DNA of 64,000 bases, from contig OY829281.1 in NCBI GenBank assembly GCA_963691715.1, positions 3,100,001 to 3,164,000 of the forward strand, written 5' to 3'. This DNA is from HXMU1420-13 sp963691715. GTDB taxonomy: Bacteria; Bacteroidota; Rhodothermia; Balneolales; Balneolaceae. Position 1 is the stretch's first letter, and every line of letters starts with the position of its first letter. The position numbers were made by a program, and so were the translations under genes. This document shows, in pieces, positions 47,307-56,403 of the stretch. The notes under the pieces were generated by a model. It was not told the DNA's origin, searched no databases, and saw only the letters and a list, made by a program, of their open reading frames with translations.

Positions 47307-48917
47307 CTATTCTCTCATAATATCGCCTAAATGACCAAGAAGAACCTTGTAACTATTTACATTTTTTTGGACGACAGCCATGGCTTCTTGATAAAGTTCT
47401 TTTTGTTCAGTTTTGCTTATAGTTTTTCCAGAGTAAATGATAACGGGAGTAGTTTTTCTGTGGTCAATTTCTCTAATTTTTTGTAATACATCTTTTCCGT
47501 ATGCATCAGGTAAATACATATCAAGAATAATGCAATCGAACGTGTGGTCTGAGTTTAGAAATTCATAGGCTTCTTGTGCAGATTCGGCAGTAATACAGTC
47601 TTTAACAACTACACTTAAAAATTCTTTCAATGCCATATTATGGATGGTACTATTGTCAATGAGAAGTATATTAACTTTCGAATTTTTTTTCAGTTTAGGT
47701 AGAGGTTTAACTTCCTTAGTATTATCCTTCTTTAAAACTTTTACTACATCAACTTCTGGTTTGTTTTCTACCGCTTTTTGGCTATTAAATGGCATATATA
47801 CAGTGAATGTGCTTCCTTCACCATATAGGGTTTCTAAAGTTAGCTTACCTCCTAGGATTTGTGCAATTTCTTTTGAAATTGCTAGTCCAAGACCAGTACC
47901 TCCATAGCTATTTTCAGTTTTTTGACCTTCTGCTTGAACATAACTTTCAAAAATGATCTGAATTTTTTCATCACTAATTCCAATACCAGTGTCAGAAACT
48001 TCAAAGGCAATCATTTTTTCATTCTGCTCGAGTTTATGAAAATTCAGTTCATTTTTACTTGGTATATACGTTTTTAATTTAACATAACCTTTCTTAGTAA
48101 ATTTGATAGCGTTAGAAATCAAGTTGTTCAATACTTGTTCTAATCTAATTCGATCTGTCTTAATCTGTTGTTCTTCACTAAGTTTATTATCGTATATGAA
48201 TCGGATGCTTTTTTCTCTTGCAACAGGTATATAAAGTCTAGAAAAACGTTTTGAAAAATCCTTTACATCAATTTGTTCTAATTGAATATTCATTTTTCCT
48301 GATTGAATTTTAGAGAGGTCTAAAATTTTGTTCAAAAGATCCAAAAGATTATTGCTAGACCCATGAATAAGATCGATGTATTCTATTTCATCGTCCTTAA
48401 GTGACCTATTTCGATTTTCAGCAAGAATTTCACTTAAAAGTATTACAGAATTAAGTGTGGTTCTCATTTCGTGGCTAATCTTTGCTATGAATTGAGATTT
48501 ATAATTAAGGTCATGTTCTAATTCTCTAGTTCTCTTTCTAAGTAATGCAAACTCGATATTCTGAGTAATTTTGATTTCTAGTAGTACTGGATCAGTAATA
48601 GGAATAAATTCATGAATTCCTGTTTTAAGAAGCCTATTTACTTCATCACGATTTTTAAGTCGACCTGTGGCAATAATTCGAGATTGAGCTTTCCTTCTTT
48701 GTATAACTCTTATAGCCTTGAGATAATTAAATTCATCATGATCAAGGTTTAGTATGATAATGTCCCAATGATGATGCCTATAAGCTTTAATTAGGTCTGC
48801 ATTAGAGCGTAAGAATCCAGTTTCAATTTCAATACCTTGATAATTTAGACCAGATACAACTTCGTGAACAATGCCAGAAGTTTGTGCAAGAAGTATTGAA
48901 ACATTGGAGTCTACCAT
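47307..48917 (-). CDS. Hybrid sensor histidine kinase with N- and C-terminal receiver domains
   Basis: 536 residues, no membrane segment. Residues 1-125 form a receiver-like domain (ILLAQTSGIVHEVV, then DIIILNLDHDEFNYL) that probably lacks a standard Asp site. HisKA follows with KISHEMRTTLNSVILL (phosphorylated His), then HATPase_c (LNNLISNAIKFTKKG, VSDTGIGISDEKI, GGTGLGLAISKEI). A C-terminal receiver has NILLIDNSTIHNM and CIILDMYLPDAYG. It is transcribed away from the chemotaxis genes. Target unknown; it could feed phosphate to the neighbouring receivers. Confidence 0.93.
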   Translation of the reverse strand: MVDSNVSILLAQTSGIVHEVVSGLNYQGIEIETGFLRSNADLIKAYRHHHWDIIILNLDHDEFNYLKAIRVIQRRKAQSRIIATGRLKNRDEVNRLLKTGIHEFIPITDPVLLEIKITQNIEFALLRKRTRELEHDLNYKSQFIAKISHEMRTTLNSVILLSEILAENRNRSLKDDEIEYIDLIHGSSNNLLDLLNKILDLSKIQSGKMNIQLEQIDVKDFSKRFSRLYIPVAREKSIRFIYDNKLSEEQQIKTDRIRLEQVLNNLISNAIKFTKKGYVKLKTYIPSKNELNFHKLEQNEKMIAFEVSDTGIGISDEKIQIIFESYVQAEGQKTENSYGGTGLGLAISKEIAQILGGKLTLETLYGEGSTFTVYMPFNSQKAVENKPEVDVVKVLKKDNTKEVKPLPKLKKNSKVNILLIDNSTIHNMALKEFLSVVVKDCITAESAQEAYEFLNSDHTFDCIILDMYLPDAYGKDVLQKIREIDHRKTTPVIIYSGKTISKTEQKELYQEAMAVVQKNVNSYKVLLGHLGDIMRE

Positions 48918-49083
48918 ATAAAATGAATAGTCGTAATTAAATTATTGTGGTGCATTAATATTTATATTGTAGGATATCCAATAAACCTTTAACATATATT
49001 TGTTTAAGTTATTGAAAGAAATTGAGGCTAACTTAAGAGTAAGAAATATTTGATTAATTGAATTTCTGTTTATTTTAAATTCG

Positions 49084-49117
49084 ATAGTTTTTGATTCTAA
49101 ATGAAATCAAAAACTAT
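49084..49117. repeat. Perfect 13-bp inverted repeat in a divergent promoter region
   Basis: ATAGTTTTTGATT, 8 nt, AATCAAAAACTAT. No T run follows on either strand, so an operator or RNA hairpin is likelier than a terminator. It lies between the hybrid kinase (-) and the kinase-like gene (+) in the otherwise empty 48918-49198. Confidence 0.6.
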
Positions 49118-49198
49118 ATTATGTTAAGAAAATATTTAAAGTTTTAGTTGCACTGAATTTTGAACACTCGATAGAATATAATTGTATTATCATTTGAT

Positions 49199-50023
49199 TT
49201 GAAAAAAAATACACAATTACAAAACGAGGAAAAAATTAAACAACTTGTCGAACAGATTGTTGATTCGGTGAGTACTATTGGTTATCCAGGGGAAATCGAA
49301 CGATTAAAGGAAAAGTACATAAAACTAAAAAAAGTTCACCAGCTGCAAAAAAGTATTGTTAGACAAAACATGCATAATGCTATGTCTCCGCTAAGTGCAA
49401 TTTCTGGGTATCTAGAATTAATTAACATATCTCTATCATCTGATCCCGACTTGGATCAAATAGAATACTATAGAAACAAAATTGAAATTGGTATACATGA
49501 AGTAAACACGATTATTGAGCAGCTTCAAGGAATTTATAATGATGAAAACGATACTGTGCTAGTAGATGATGCTGAACATCTTCTTGATGTAGATTTAAAT
49601 TGGTTGGTTCGTGAAGTATGTAATAAAATGCATTTTACTGATTCGGATATAAAATTTAACATGAAGTCCATATCACTGCATGTTCAAACAGATATATTCA
49701 TCACTAAACTTATTATTTTTAATCTTATCAATTACGCAGTAAAATGTAATGGAAAAAAACGATCCATAGAATTAGTAACCGACAGTACATCAACACATGC
49801 TATCTTTGAGGTATGTTTTTATGTGGTGGATATAAAAAAAATTGAAATTGCACAAGTTATTAAAAAAGCTAATTCAATTAATACGCAATATGAAAGTGGA
49901 AATTCATTTAACGAAGGCCTATTAACGAGTGTAAAATTGGCACGTGAGATTAATGGAAGTATTAGCTATCTAAGTTTCCAGGAAGAAAAAGCACAAATTA
50001 GACTATCAATCCCGATAGCTTGA
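49199..50023 (+). CDS. Degenerate histidine kinase-like (HPt-type dimerisation) protein
   Basis: 274 residues, no membrane segment. A coiled coil (1-55) leads to RQNMHNAMSPLSAISGYLEL (about 56-75), which resembles a HisKA helix with H in the place of the phosphorylated residue (MHNAMSPL versus SHELRTPL). The second half looks like a HATPase_c relic: IIFNLINYAVKCNGKK fits the N box, but the G1 DxGxG and G2 GxGxG boxes are missing. It could be a phosphotransfer protein of the Spo0B/ChpT style or a pseudokinase. It starts at TTG49199, since the next in-frame Met is inside the putative H-box. Its stop abuts the hidden minus-strand frame. Confidence 0.7.
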   Translation: MKKNTQLQNEEKIKQLVEQIVDSVSTIGYPGEIERLKEKYIKLKKVHQLQKSIVRQNMHNAMSPLSAISGYLELINISLSSDPDLDQIEYYRNKIEIGIHEVNTIIEQLQGIYNDENDTVLVDDAEHLLDVDLNWLVREVCNKMHFTDSDIKFNMKSISLHVQTDIFITKLIIFNLINYAVKCNGKKRSIELVTDSTSTHAIFEVCFYVVDIKKIEIAQVIKKANSINTQYESGNSFNEGLLTSVKLAREINGSISYLSFQEEKAQIRLSIPIA

Positions 50024-50419
50024 TCAAGTATTAATATCAATCCAACTGCCCGAAGGTGTATCGAAATTCATCATTTGATTGAAGTAATCTTGGTGTCGTT
50101 TTAGGTCAATGTTATTGAATTTCGATTCAGGTTCTGAATGAATAGAGGAAAAGGAAAGAGGGTTTAATCTTTTACTTGTAAGATCCATTAATCCATCGTA
50201 AGAATTGGTTATGGATGAATAAATTTCCTGAGCAGCAGATCCATAAGACTGCTGATTATCATCTTTTTTTCTTTCTTTAGTGCTAACTACTTTTTGCTCA
50301 GTATTACTGTAGATACTTTTCTTTTCACTGATTTGTGAAATTCTTCTCTTTAAGATGTTTTCCCTATTTAAAACATCTTTAGAGTTAGAAATTTGTTGTA
50401 TTTGAGCTATTTGTCTAAT
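50024..50419 (-). CDS. Candidate unannotated gene without a canonical start codon
   Basis: On the minus strand, the frame is open from 50437 to a TGA at 50024-50026, which abuts the TGA of the convergent gene (TGATCA). It would encode about 131 hydrophilic residues, including KDVLNRENILKRRISQISEK, YGSAAQEIYSSITNSYDGLM and NFDTPSGSWIDINT, with codon use like its neighbours. No ATG, GTG or TTG lies between the upstream stop and the first third of the frame. ATT at 50419 (after TAGGATC) is the earliest plausible rare start. The first ATG is at 50188, which would leave 54 residues. A 24-codon frame starting GTG behind GAGGA runs into it one base out of phase, so a frameshift is also possible. No family recognised. 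Confidence 0.45.
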   Translation of the reverse strand: MRQIAQIQQISNSKDVLNRENILKRRISQISEKKSIYSNTEQKVVSTKERKKDDNQQSYGSAAQEIYSSITNSYDGLMDLTSKRLNPLSFSSIHSEPESKFNNIDLKRHQDYFNQMMNFDTPSGSWIDINT

Positions 50420-50535
50420 GATCCTAAGATTATTGTTTTAAAATATACGACGTATTCAAGTTTTAGGTAAGTTAAAATCACTTAATAATTTTTCCTCTAT
50501 TCATTATGAGGTGTTAAAAAAAGAAAGCACTTTTC

Positions 50536-50562
50536 TTAAGGATCACTAATAAAACCCGATAA
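50536..50562 (+). promoter_or_regulatory. Sigma-28 (FliA) promoter of cheY-cheX-cheA-cheR
   Basis: TTAAGGAT, 11 nt, CCCGATAA. The E. coli FliA consensus is TAAAGTTT-N11-GCCGATAA; element and spacing agree. It lies about 105 bp before cheY. The -10 is followed by GGGTT, making a short AACCC/GGGTT inverted repeat over it. Confidence 0.8.
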
Positions 50563-50668
50563 GGGTTAAACAAGTAATCAAGAGTTACAGAAATACTTGT
50601 AAATCAATGAAAACTCCGAATAATCGGTAAATATAAAACTATTATTGTAAGTGACAGGAGATAATTAA

Positions 50669-51109
50669 ATGAGCACTGTAAAGGCACTGGTTGTGGATGA
50701 TTCCAAAATTATGAGGAGTCAGGTAAAACGAGCGTTAACACAAATATCTTTGGCTGAATTTGAATTTGAAGAGGCAATGGATGGTGAAGATGCGCTTGGC
50801 AAATTTAACGATGAAATAGACATGTTATTTGTAGACTGGAACATGCCGAAAATGACAGGTGTGGAATTTGCTAGAGCCGTACGTGATAAAGGATATAGTG
50901 ATATTCCCATAATCATGGTAACAGCAGAAAAATCGATGGGTAAAGTTGACAAAGCCCTTAATGAAGGAGGTGCTGATGAGTACATCACAAAACCATTCAC
51001 TCCCGATAAAATGGAAAAAACAATAAGCAAATTCTTCAATGATAATGGAGAATTAATTTCTCAAGCTCAAGAAGAAAAGAAAAGTTTTTTTAGCAGCATA
51101 CTTAAATAA
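50669..51109 (+). CDS. CheY-like single-domain response regulator
   Basis: 146 residues. Receiver fold with acidic pocket VVDDSKIMR, phospho-Asp in MLFVDWNMPKMTG, Thr in IIMVTAEKS and Lys in YITKPFTP. A 20-residue charged/hydrophobic tail (ISQAQEEKKSFFSSILK) follows the domain. First gene of the first chemotaxis unit, with a strong CAGGAG site before ATG50669. It probably carries the CheA signal to the flagellar switch, or is an adaptation sink; a second CheY is at 58496. Confidence 0.92.
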   Translation: MSTVKALVVDDSKIMRSQVKRALTQISLAEFEFEEAMDGEDALGKFNDEIDMLFVDWNMPKMTGVEFARAVRDKGYSDIPIIMVTAEKSMGKVDKALNEGGADEYITKPFTPDKMEKTISKFFNDNGELISQAQEEKKSFFSSILK

Positions 51110-51121
51110 ATAGTACTAATA

Positions 51122-51619
51122 ATGATTACAGAACAATTAAAAGAAGCAAAAGAAATCCCTACGGAAATCGTAGAAGTTGTAAAAGGTTCGGTTATAGACG
51201 TATTTGCATCAATTGCCGGAGATCCTCCAACTTACAATGAATCTTCAGCAAGTGATGCTCCCTTAAATGGTATTATTGGCAATATTGCTGTTTTTAATCC
51301 CGATTTTACATTTTCATTGATGTTAGCCATACCTAAAGAAACGGCTATAAATATATCTGAAGCCTTTTTAGGCATGGAACTACCGATAGAAAGTGACGAC
51401 ATGGGAGATTTGATCGCTGAACTTTCTAATATTCTAGCTGGAGATGTTGCTGCTAATATGGAAAATGTTGGATTCAGAGGTCAATCATCTCTTCCAACAG
51501 CCACCAGAGGAAGTGATTTAAGACTTTTTATGCCAAATAAACCCCCATCATGTAAAATGGAGTTCATCAGCTCAATGGGAAACTTTTTACTAAATATGGC
51601 ATTAAGCGAATCAAAATAA
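51122..51619 (+). CDS. cheX: CheX-type chemotaxis phosphatase
   Basis: 165 residues. CheC/CheX/FliY-class fold, with one active-site motif DLIAELSNILAGDVAANM, where E and N of the ExxN pair are E-L-S-N. CheX proteins dephosphorylate CheY-P. 12 bp after cheY and 24 bp before cheA. The very similar position of a second CheX-like gene at 56961 makes two phosphatases for two CheYs. Confidence 0.85.
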   Translation: MITEQLKEAKEIPTEIVEVVKGSVIDVFASIAGDPPTYNESSASDAPLNGIIGNIAVFNPDFTFSLMLAIPKETAINISEAFLGMELPIESDDMGDLIAELSNILAGDVAANMENVGFRGQSSLPTATRGSDLRLFMPNKPPSCKMEFISSMGNFLLNMALSESK

Positions 51620-51643
51620 CTATAGTATTTAAATAAAAGATCG

Positions 51644-54600
51644 ATGAGTACAACCAATCAAAATAAAGCAGAAGAATTAGCTTCTACCATTCAATTTTTG
51701 GCTGATGCATGGCCTAATAACAGAGATAATATTGCCTTAGCAGGAGCGAAATTTGAAAGTCTTATTGATAACTTTGATGGGTCCTCAAATCAAATGCAAA
51801 AATTATTAAATCTGTCATGGGAAGGAATAAAATACTTATATGAGCACGATGAATACTTCATCACTGTGAAAGCTACAACCATGCAAGCTATAAATTTGGT
51901 TAGAGAATTTGTACTAGATGAAGATTCAATAAAAGTCGAAGATTTTGAAAAAGCATACAACGAATTAGAAAATGCAATTCATGGTGATGGTGAATCAGCA
52001 GACAGTTTGATAACCGAAGAAGAGTTAGAACAGTTACAATCTTCAAAGAGAAAGAAAGAACTATCTAAAGAAGAAAAAATAACTCAACTTGGTGAAATCA
52101 TACAATCTCTTGCTGACGTTTGGCCTAATGATAGAAGTAATGTTGCACAAGCAGGTGCCCAATTTGAAGGAATTTTTGAGGATCTTGTTAAAGATTCACC
52201 CCAAATAAAGCGATTAGCTAATCTTACATGGGACGGCTTAAAATATCTCTATGAGCAAGACGAATTTTTCTTATCTGTAAAGGCTGCTACCATGCATGCA
52301 GTAAATACATTTAGGGAATATATAATTTCTGACGGAGATGTTACTGTTGAAGACTTTGAAAAAGCATTTGATGACTTAGAGGCTGCAATAAAAGGGGATG
52401 GTGAGTCTGCAGATACAGTTATTGAATTGACAGAGGAAGAAATTCGAGAGTACTCAGAAAAACAAAATTCAGGAGAATCTGAACAATATAGTTTAGGACA
52501 GGGTCTATTACCACTAGAAACTAGCCTAGATGATTTAGCATCTTATGTAATGATGTTAGATGAAGAATCGATAACCAATGACCAGATCGAACGCTTAGCA
52601 GCATTTATTGCAAATAGTATTAGGAACGAAAATGAAGCAATAGCAAAAATTTTAAAAGAAGCTTACGATTTAGTTGAGGCTGCACACCAGAAAGAAAAAA
52701 TTGAAGATGGATGGCTAAGTATCATATCAATAAAAGTTGAGTCTGCCACCGTACAGGAAGAGTCCCTTGAATGGGCTTCGAATGAATCACAAGGTACTGA
52801 AGCTTCTCTGCCAGTTAATGATGAAAATACTACAAATATAGATTCGATTGATAAACCTGCGGATGAAATTATTGACTTAGAGGACACTAAAGATACTGAA
52901 AGCGACAAAATTTTTCATATACCGTTGGATATTGATGTTTCCTTAGTAGGAGAATTTATAACAGAATGTGGCGAATTAATTGAGGCAGCAGAAGTCGCCT
53001 TATTAGAACTTGAAGACAAACCAGATGACAATGAATTAGTTAATACTGTCTTTAGAGCTTATCATACCATAAAAGGGACCTCAGCATTTATGGGGTTAGA
53101 TCCAATTACTGAATTTACACATTTTGTAGAGACAGTATTAAGTATGGTTAGAGATGGAGATCTATCTTTTGATAGAGCTTGCGCTGACATCAATTTCGAA
53201 TCAATCGACATCATAAAGAAATTACTGAGTTCAGTAGAACAATCAGGCGCTGGAGATGAGCTACCTATACCGTCTACTTATAAAGGGATGCTAGATGTAT
53301 TAATTGATGTTTCTGAAAATAAAATTGCGCCATCAGAAGCATTTAAAAAGCATAACACCGATTCAAATTATGATGAAGATTCATCTCTAGATGAATCGCA
53401 AGGAAGCGAGTTAGAACGTGAACAAAGCATTTCAGAGGACTCAAGGATTGATGCTCCTGCATCTGAAACTATTAACGATGCTGCAAAAGAAAATGTAGTA
53501 CAAGCTCAAAAAAATGAATCCGAAAGCTCAGTTAGAGTTAGCGTAAATCGATTAGACAGATTGATAGATATGGTTGGCGAGCTGGTAATTGCTCACTCTG
53601 TAGTTGCACAAGATGAACATATTCCAAACGATTCTGAACTCCAAAAAAAGGTGAATCATGCTACCAAAATTCTCAGAGAGTTACAGGATACAAGCCTAAC
53701 CTTAAGAATGGTTCCTCTTAAAGCTACATTTCATAAGATGAACCGTTTGGTACGTGACTTATCCCGCAAAGCAGGTAAGCCTGTAAAATTCACAACTTTT
53801 GGGGAGGATACAGAGATTGATCGAAATATGGTTGATATTATAAATGAACCATTGGTACACATGTTACGTAATTCATTAGATCATGGAGTTGAAACACCAG
53901 AGCAAAGAGGGTTAACAAATAAACCAACCGTAGCAAATATTACCCTTAATGCATATCAAGAAGGTGGTAAGGTAGTTATAAAAATTCAAGATGATGGTCG
54001 AGGGATTGATAAAGACATCATACTCAGAAAAGCCATAGAAAAAGGGCTTGTTGATCCAGAGAAAAAAATGTCTGATTCTGAAGTATATGGTCTCATATTT
54101 TTACCAGGCTTTTCTTCGGCAGAGAAAGTTACAGACCTATCTGGTCGGGGTGTTGGTATGGATGTTGTACGTAAGTCTATAGAGCAACTTCAAGGTAAAG
54201 TTGAGGTTACATCGGAGCTAGGAGTTGGAACTACGATTACCATTGAACTTCCATTTACATTAGCAATTACCGATGGTATGCTAATTAGAGTTGGTGAAGA
54301 AAGGTTTATTATTCCAACGATTAATATTGATATGACCTTCCGCGCAAATCCAGAAGATTTATTTACAATTCTGGGTGAAAGCGAACAAGTTTCGTTCCGT
54401 GGAGAATCTGTACCAGTTATACGACTGCATAGCCTTTTTGAAATAACTGGCTCTGAAGAGGATATACTTAAAGGAACTATGTTGATTATTAAAAACAACA
54501 ACGATCGATACGCTTTGCTAGTGGATGAAGTGATTGGTCAACAACAATTAGTTGGGAAATCAATTGATATGATAACTACTTCCAAACACATATCTGGCGG

Positions 54601-54661
54601 AGCCATTTTAGGTGACGGTCGCGTAGGATTGATTTTGGATACTGGAGCATTAACTGTTTAA
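51644..54661 (+). CDS. cheA: Chemotaxis histidine kinase CheA with duplicated N-terminal domain
   Basis: 1005 residues, longer than usual (about 650). Residues 3-130 and 137-270 are an internal duplication (FLADAWPNNRDNIALAGAKF / SLADVWPNDRSNVAQAGAQF, and later HGDGESADS / KGDGESADT) of a helical domain I do not recognise. A third helical piece follows at 285-370. Then HPt with H474 in AYHTIKGTSAFMG, a linker, P3 dimerisation (LDRLIDMVGELVIAHSVV, about 640), HATPase_c (MLRNSLDHGVETPEQRG, IQDDGRGID, LSGRGVGMDVV) and CheW-like P5 to the end. No obvious P2. The extra domains may bind additional regulators. Confidence 0.95.
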   Translation: MSTTNQNKAEELASTIQFLADAWPNNRDNIALAGAKFESLIDNFDGSSNQMQKLLNLSWEGIKYLYEHDEYFITVKATTMQAINLVREFVLDEDSIKVEDFEKAYNELENAIHGDGESADSLITEEELEQLQSSKRKKELSKEEKITQLGEIIQSLADVWPNDRSNVAQAGAQFEGIFEDLVKDSPQIKRLANLTWDGLKYLYEQDEFFLSVKAATMHAVNTFREYIISDGDVTVEDFEKAFDDLEAAIKGDGESADTVIELTEEEIREYSEKQNSGESEQYSLGQGLLPLETSLDDLASYVMMLDEESITNDQIERLAAFIANSIRNENEAIAKILKEAYDLVEAAHQKEKIEDGWLSIISIKVESATVQEESLEWASNESQGTEASLPVNDENTTNIDSIDKPADEIIDLEDTKDTESDKIFHIPLDIDVSLVGEFITECGELIEAAEVALLELEDKPDDNELVNTVFRAYHTIKGTSAFMGLDPITEFTHFVETVLSMVRDGDLSFDRACADINFESIDIIKKLLSSVEQSGAGDELPIPSTYKGMLDVLIDVSENKIAPSEAFKKHNTDSNYDEDSSLDESQGSELEREQSISEDSRIDAPASETINDAAKENVVQAQKNESESSVRVSVNRLDRLIDMVGELVIAHSVVAQDEHIPNDSELQKKVNHATKILRELQDTSLTLRMVPLKATFHKMNRLVRDLSRKAGKPVKFTTFGEDTEIDRNMVDIINEPLVHMLRNSLDHGVETPEQRGLTNKPTVANITLNAYQEGGKVVIKIQDDGRGIDKDIILRKAIEKGLVDPEKKMSDSEVYGLIFLPGFSSAEKVTDLSGRGVGMDVVRKSIEQLQGKVEVTSELGVGTTITIELPFTLAITDGMLIRVGEERFIIPTINIDMTFRANPEDLFTILGESEQVSFRGESVPVIRLHSLFEITGSEEDILKGTMLIIKNNNDRYALLVDEVIGQQQLVGKSIDMITTSKHISGGAILGDGRVGLILDTGALTV

Positions 54662-54673
54662 CAAGGTGATTTA

Positions 54674-55504
54674 ATGGACGTATTAAGTAACAGTGTTTTT
54701 CAAGTAACTGGAAAAATTCCACAAGCTGAATTCGAACGAGTTAGAAGCTTGATCTTCTCTTACTGCGGTATTTCTATAAATAATGGTAAAGAGGCTCTTG
54801 TTCAAAGTCGATTGAGCAAAAGAATGAGAAAACTTGGTATATCAACTTTTCGAGATTATTTAAAATTAGTTGAAAGCCAAAAACCTAAAGGTGAATTTTT
54901 ATCATTCGTTGATGTTCTTACAACTAATAAAACCTCTTTTTATAGAGAGAATAAACATTTTGAGTTCATTGCAGAGTATTTGTATCCCAAAATGACGGGA
55001 AAAAACATTAAGTGGTGGTCCGCAGGTTGTTCTTCTGGTGAAGAGCCTATCACACTTGCAATGAATCTGTTAGAAGCAAAACAACATATTGGGTGGAGAG
55101 ATGTAAAAATCTTAGCCACCGATATATCTCGAGATGTTTTGCATACGGCAAAATTAGGAATATATACACAAAATAAAATTTCAGATATACCTGCCTCTTA
55201 TCTAAAAAAGTACTTTAAGGTTTTGAATGATGGTAGCTTTAAAGTAAATGATGAGGTAAAAAATATGATCACTTATGGTCGACTAAACTTGAATGATCAA
55301 TGGCCTTTAAGGGGTGGGTTCCAGATGATTATGTGTAGAAATGTGATGATCTATTTTAATAGACAAACACAAGAACAAATAATAAAAAAATTTAGTGATT
55401 TATTAGAACCTGGTGGGTACATATTTCTTGGTCATTCAGAGAGTATGAACGCAGCTGCTTTAGGTTTTCATAATATTGCACCAGCAGTGTATCAAAAGAA
55501 ATAA
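54674..55504 (+). CDS. cheR: Chemoreceptor glutamate methyltransferase CheR
   Basis: 276 residues. Methylates glutamates of the methyl-accepting proteins. N-terminal helical domain (EFERVRSLIFSYCGI), S-adenosylmethionine site WWSAGCSSGEEPITLAM, and RNVMIYFN with the conserved Arg/Asn. 12 bp after cheA. Its TAA stop lies inside the 7-bp target duplication of the IS element, so the gene is exactly intact but its transcript now runs into the IS. Confidence 0.96.
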   Translation: MDVLSNSVFQVTGKIPQAEFERVRSLIFSYCGISINNGKEALVQSRLSKRMRKLGISTFRDYLKLVESQKPKGEFLSFVDVLTTNKTSFYRENKHFEFIAEYLYPKMTGKNIKWWSAGCSSGEEPITLAMNLLEAKQHIGWRDVKILATDISRDVLHTAKLGIYTQNKISDIPASYLKKYFKVLNDGSFKVNDEVKNMITYGRLNLNDQWPLRGGFQMIMCRNVMIYFNRQTQEQIIKKFSDLLEPGGYIFLGHSESMNAAALGFHNIAPAVYQKK

Positions 55505-55507
55505 AAA

Positions 55508-56252
55508 GGGTCTTATGAAGTAAAGGAGTCAGAGCGGGTCTTTTCTGAGCCTTTTAAGCATGGTATGATATAAGTTATCATTTCGGTGATTAAATCTAAA
55601 TTCTGTTTCTTTTAGGTGCAGATAAAATGAACGTGTTGGAATTCCATTAAACTGAGCTAGCCTTCGTTTTGCGAAGCTCCAAAAAGACTCGATCCCATTA
55701 ATGTGGGAAGTTCCCCGGACAAACTCATCTTGGCCATGATGCACCCGGTAATGTTTGTCATAGCCTACATCCACCAGACCATTATAGCCCCTCCAGCCAT
55801 CAGAATGAATCACACTTTCTAGGGCTACTTTCCCTCGTATAATAGCTTGTAAGGTCTTTTTACGTGCATCAGGCACTATCTCTGTGTATACCTTTCCTTG
55901 GCGTTTAAACACACCAAATACAATGGTTTTACCCGAAGCCCCACGTCCGCGTTTACCTGGAATGCGTCGAGGCCCAAAATAGGATTCATCGACTTCTATT
56001 ATTCCATCAAAAGGAGTTTCTTGTACGCACCAATAGGCGATCTTTTTGCGGAGTTTATCAAAAATAACCGTTACCGAACGCAGAGAAACCGAACTCAACT
56101 CCGAGGTTTCAGTCGCTGTTAAATCTAGGGCAAAACATTTAATTATGTGTCGGAAATGTGCTTCAGAAATTTTAGAACGCTTATAATATTTGTTTCTCAT
56201 TGAATAGCAATATGTTACAACTCATCATAACATGCTATACTTCATAAGACCC
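55508..56252. mobile_element. IS1595-family insertion sequence between cheR and cheD
   Basis: 745 bp with perfect 15-bp terminal inverted repeats GGGTCTTATGAAGTA (55508-55522 and 56238-56252). Flanked by a 7-bp direct repeat ATAAAAA (55501-55507, 56253-56259), the target duplication. It contains one transposase gene on the minus strand. IS1595 elements usually make 8-bp duplications; here the 8th base differs, or 7 were made. Intact ends suggest a recent insertion. Confidence 0.93.
55529..56200 (-). CDS. IS1595-family transposase
   Basis: 223 residues. An N-terminal helix-turn-helix (FALDLTATETSELSSVSLRS) is followed by the DDE-type catalytic core: EVDESYFGPRRIPGKRGRG, VIHSDGWRGYNG and HINGIESFWSFAKRRL, giving the D, D, N/E triad of the IS1595/ISXO2 group. 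The N-terminal zinc ribbon found in many members is absent, as is common in this subgroup. The coding frame is uninterrupted, so the element may be active. Confidence 0.94.
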   Translation of the reverse strand: MRNKYYKRSKISEAHFRHIIKCFALDLTATETSELSSVSLRSVTVIFDKLRKKIAYWCVQETPFDGIIEVDESYFGPRRIPGKRGRGASGKTIVFGVFKRQGKVYTEIVPDARKKTLQAIIRGKVALESVIHSDGWRGYNGLVDVGYDKHYRVHHGQDEFVRGTSHINGIESFWSFAKRRLAQFNGIPTRSFYLHLKETEFRFNHRNDNLYHTMLKRLRKDPL

Positions 56253-56308
56253 ATAAAAAATATTGTTTAATCTGAATACATACTTATATAAAAAAATTTG
56301 TATCAGCA

Positions 56309-56335
56309 TTAAGTTCTATGTTTTTAACCCGATAA
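56309..56335 (+). promoter_or_regulatory. Sigma-28 (FliA) promoter of cheD-cheX-like-cheB-cheY
   Basis: TTAAGTTC, 11 nt, CCCGATAA, 69 bp before cheD. Because it lies downstream of the IS element, this second unit is protected from polar effects. A small palindrome AACCTTGACAAGGTT (56351-56365) lies just after the predicted start. Confidence 0.8.
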
Positions 56336-56403
56336 TATAATAAACCATAAAACCTTGACAAGGTTACAATGTTGGTATTATTAGCTTTATGATAGGATAT
56401 TGA

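Noticed and set aside
50424..50500. Classical -1 slippery heptamer to explain the missing start of the hidden frame
   Set aside because: The T/A-rich stretch there does not fit X XXY YYZ in the needed frame, so programmed frameshifting is not supported.
50601..50632. ACTCCGAATAATCGGT as a further sigma-28 -10
   Set aside because: Only a partial match, and the -35 is missing; the promoter at 50536 explains the unit better.
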